DNA of 64,000 nt. Source: Paracoccaceae bacterium (GTDB lineage: Bacteria > Pseudomonadota > Alphaproteobacteria > Rhodobacterales > Rhodobacteraceae). Of the stretch, positions 62,352 to 64,000 are shown piece by piece; position 1 is the stretch's first letter, and the number at the start of each line of letters is the position of its first letter. A model generated the notes under the pieces. That model was not told the DNA's origin. It did not search any database and saw only the letters and a program-made list of their open reading frames with translations. A program made the position numbers and the translations under genes. The stretch lies in contig WGNF01000008.1 in the NCBI GenBank assembly GCA_016124615.1, positions 248,001 through 312,000 of the forward strand, in the 5' to 3' direction.

Positions 62352-62451
62352 ACCGGCGGAGCCCCGCCTACCCCCCCATTGCGCCGGGCGCGCGCATTTG
62401 CCATGACGGAGGCGCCGCTGCCGCGCGCGGCGGCCAGTGGCGAGGTTCAGG

Positions 62452-63831
62452 ATGCCCCATTTTTCCCCTGCGGCGCTGACCGAGCTGGAGGCGTTGCTGG
62501 GCGCCCGGCTGGTTACCACTGCCGCCGATCGTGCGCTGCATGGCCGCAACGAAACCCACTTCCCGCCGCTGCCGCCCGATGCCGTCGCCTATCCGGAAAC
62601 CACCGCCGAGGTTGCCGCGCTGATGGCGATCTGCGCCCGTCATGGCGTGCCTGTTCAGGGCTGGGGCGCGGGCACGTCGCTGGAAGGGCACGCGCTGGCG
62701 CTGAACGGCGGCGTGACGGTCGATTTCGCCCGCATGGCGCAGGTGCTGGAGGTGCGCGGCGAGGATATGGTGGCCCGCATCCAGCCCGGCATCACCCGCG
62801 AGGCGCTGAACACCGAACTGCGCGCCACCGGCCTTTTCTTTCCGGTCGATCCGGGCGCGAATGCCAGCCTCGGCGGCATGGCCTCAACCCGCGCCAGCGG
62901 CACCACGGCGGTGCGCTATGGCACGATGCGCGACAACGTGCTGGCGCTGGAGGTCGTGCTGGCGGATGGACGGGTGATCCGCACCGGCACGGCGGCACGC
63001 AAATCCTCTGCCGGGTACGACCTGACGGCGCTCTTCGTGGGCGCGGAAGGCACGTTGGGCCTGATTACCGAACTGACGCTGCGGTTGCATGGCCAGCCAG
63101 AGGCGGTATCGGCCGCCGTCTGCGCCTTTCCGGCGATGGGTCCGGCGGTGCAGGCGGTGATCGCCACGATCCAGTCCGGCATCCCGATGGCACGGATCGA
63201 GTTCGTCGATGCCGCGACGGTCGCCGCCTTCAACGCGCGCGACAATGCGGGGATGCCGGAACAGCCGCATCTGCTGGTCGAATTCCACGGCTCGCCCGCC
63301 GCCGTCGCCGAGCAGGCGGAACGGTTCGGCGAGATCGTCGCCGAGGCGGGCGGCGAAGGCTTCCGCTGGGCCTCGCGGCCGGAAGAGCGCGCCGCCCTGT
63401 GGCGGATGCGGCACAACGCGTATTACGCCTGCCTCGCCCTGCGCCCCGGCGCCACGGCCTGGGTCACCGATGTCTGCGTGCCGATCTCGCGGCTTGCCGA
63501 AGCGGTGGAAGAAACCCGGGCCGATATCGCCGCCTCGATCATTCCCGGCCCGATCCTTGGTCATGTCGGCGACGGCAATTTCCACGCGATCCTGCTGGTC
63601 GAGCCCGGCAACGAGGCGGAAATCGCGGCGGCCAAGGGCCTGTCGGCCCGGATGGCAGACCGCGCCCTGCGCCTTGGCGGCACGGTGACCGGCGAGCATG
63701 GCATCGGCATGGGCAAGCTGGACTACATGGCGCGCGAACATGGCGCGGGGTGGGATGTGATGGGGCAGATCAAGCGGGCGCTTGACCCGGCGGGGCTGCT
63801 CAATCCGGGCAAGACGGTACGGGGGAATTGA
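62452..63831 (+). CDS. FAD-binding oxidase (glycolate oxidase GlcD / D-lactate dehydrogenase type)
   Basis: 459 residues. A PCMH-type FAD domain (PVQGWGAGTSLEGHALALNGGVTVDF, GLFFPVDPGANASLGGMASTRASG) and a C-terminal cap with GHVGDGNFHAILL and TGEHGIGMGKLDYM, the latter holding the conserved histidine. It probably oxidises a 2-hydroxyacid. ATG 62452 with GAGG; GTG 62437 possible. No adjacent GlcE or GlcF. Confidence 0.88.
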   Translation: MPHFSPAALTELEALLGARLVTTAADRALHGRNETHFPPLPPDAVAYPETTAEVAALMAICARHGVPVQGWGAGTSLEGHALALNGGVTVDFARMAQVLEVRGEDMVARIQPGITREALNTELRATGLFFPVDPGANASLGGMASTRASGTTAVRYGTMRDNVLALEVVLADGRVIRTGTAARKSSAGYDLTALFVGAEGTLGLITELTLRLHGQPEAVSAAVCAFPAMGPAVQAVIATIQSGIPMARIEFVDAATVAAFNARDNAGMPEQPHLLVEFHGSPAAVAEQAERFGEIVAEAGGEGFRWASRPEERAALWRMRHNAYYACLALRPGATAWVTDVCVPISRLAEAVEETRADIAASIIPGPILGHVGDGNFHAILLVEPGNEAEIAAAKGLSARMADRALRLGGTVTGEHGIGMGKLDYMAREHGAGWDVMGQIKRALDPAGLLNPGKTVRGN

Positions 63832-64000
63832 TGGCAGCCGACACCGCCGAGGGCTTTGCCCGCAGCTTTGCGTTGGGATGGCTGGCGCAGGATACCGCCA
63901 CGCTGGGCCAGCTTTTCGCCGAAGACGCGGATTTCCTCAGCCTGACCGGCGATTGGGCCGAGGGTCGCGCCGCGATCGAGCGCACGCTGAAGGCCGAGTT
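63831..64000 (+). CDS. NTF2/SnoaL-like protein, N-terminal fragment
   Basis: 56 codons before the window ends: MAADTAEGFARSFALGWLAQ, ATLGQLFAEDADFLSLTGDWAEGRAAIERTLK. This is the SgcJ/EcaC or SnoaL pattern of small NTF2-fold proteins. The ATG overlaps the oxidase stop by one base (TGATG), so it is co-translated. C-terminus not seen. Confidence 0.7.
   Translation, partial: MAADTAEGFARSFALGWLAQDTATLGQLFAEDADFLSLTGDWAEGRAAIERTLKAE

Noticed and set aside
1..64000. CRISPR arrays, insertion sequences, integrases or phage genes
   Set aside because: No regularly spaced direct repeats and no transposase or integrase-like coding regions were seen on either strand.

Overview
The window is a gene-dense, GC-rich stretch of an alphaproteobacterial chromosome, most likely a member of the Rhodobacteraceae (Rhodobacter/Paracoccus-like). 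The reasons are the overall gene repertoire (HutF-type histidine pathway, aerobic cobaltochelatase CobS/CobT, MmcB, a SqrR/BigR-type regulator, a Rhodobacter-style rib-nusB operon), very frequent ATGA/TGATG start-stop overlaps, and GC hairpin repeats between genes. I see no insertion sequence, prophage or CRISPR array.

Layout. 1-5119: an operon for methylated-amine-type oxidation (two FAD/GcvT-type dehydrogenases around a zinc-type reductase), divergent from a cysteine hydrolase plus LysR regulator. 5221-11762: a hut cluster, hutC-hutF reading left and hutI-hutH-hutU reading right, with a 20-bp palindrome over the shared promoter; hutG is absent. 11862-28799: a large phosphonate (C-P lyase) region, containing PHP-phosphoesterase-phnM, a 2H phosphoesterase (DUF1045), phnN, phnGHIJK-corA-phnL, phnF, a second phnM, a hexapeptide transferase and the phnCDEE transporter; phnP is missing. 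28893-33375: a Gfo/Idh/MocA protein and a GntR regulator divergent from a flavin monooxygenase, aldo-keto reductase and flavin reductase. This triad matches the SmoC-SmoB-SmoA set of the sulfoquinovose monooxygenase pathway. 33630-34037: a three-cysteine ArsR regulator of SqrR/BigR type.

34061-40653: a transglutaminase / permuted ATP-grasp-alpha-E / DUF2126 operon. 40939-41231: tRNA-Arg(TCT) and tRNA-His(GTG). 41291-43681: a MarR-GNAT fusion, a small conserved protein, MmcB, a probable structured RNA that looks like 6S RNA, and a small membrane protein. 43792-48363: nusB, ribH, ribB and ribE, interrupted by an oppositely oriented PAP2-type membrane protein. 48581-53175: kpsS-, kpsD- and kpsC-like genes for Kdo-linked capsule. 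53239-56377: gatB, a DUF4177 protein, bolA and a J-domain protein. 56595-64000: cobS, an unusual Asp/Glu racemase-family gene, cobT, a Xaa-Pro aminopeptidase, DUF427, a glycolate/lactate oxidase-type flavoprotein and the start of an NTF2-like protein.

The theme of the first half is scavenging of N, P and S compounds: histidine, phosphonates and probably sulfoquinovose, each with its own divergent regulator (HutC, PhnF, GntR) and a readable palindromic operator. The most notable points are the compact smo-type module with a candidate NAD-dependent glycosidase, the phn region with non-PhnP cyclic phosphodiesterase candidates and an embedded CorA transporter, the candidate 6S RNA, and the cobS-cobT gene whose product lacks racemase cysteines.
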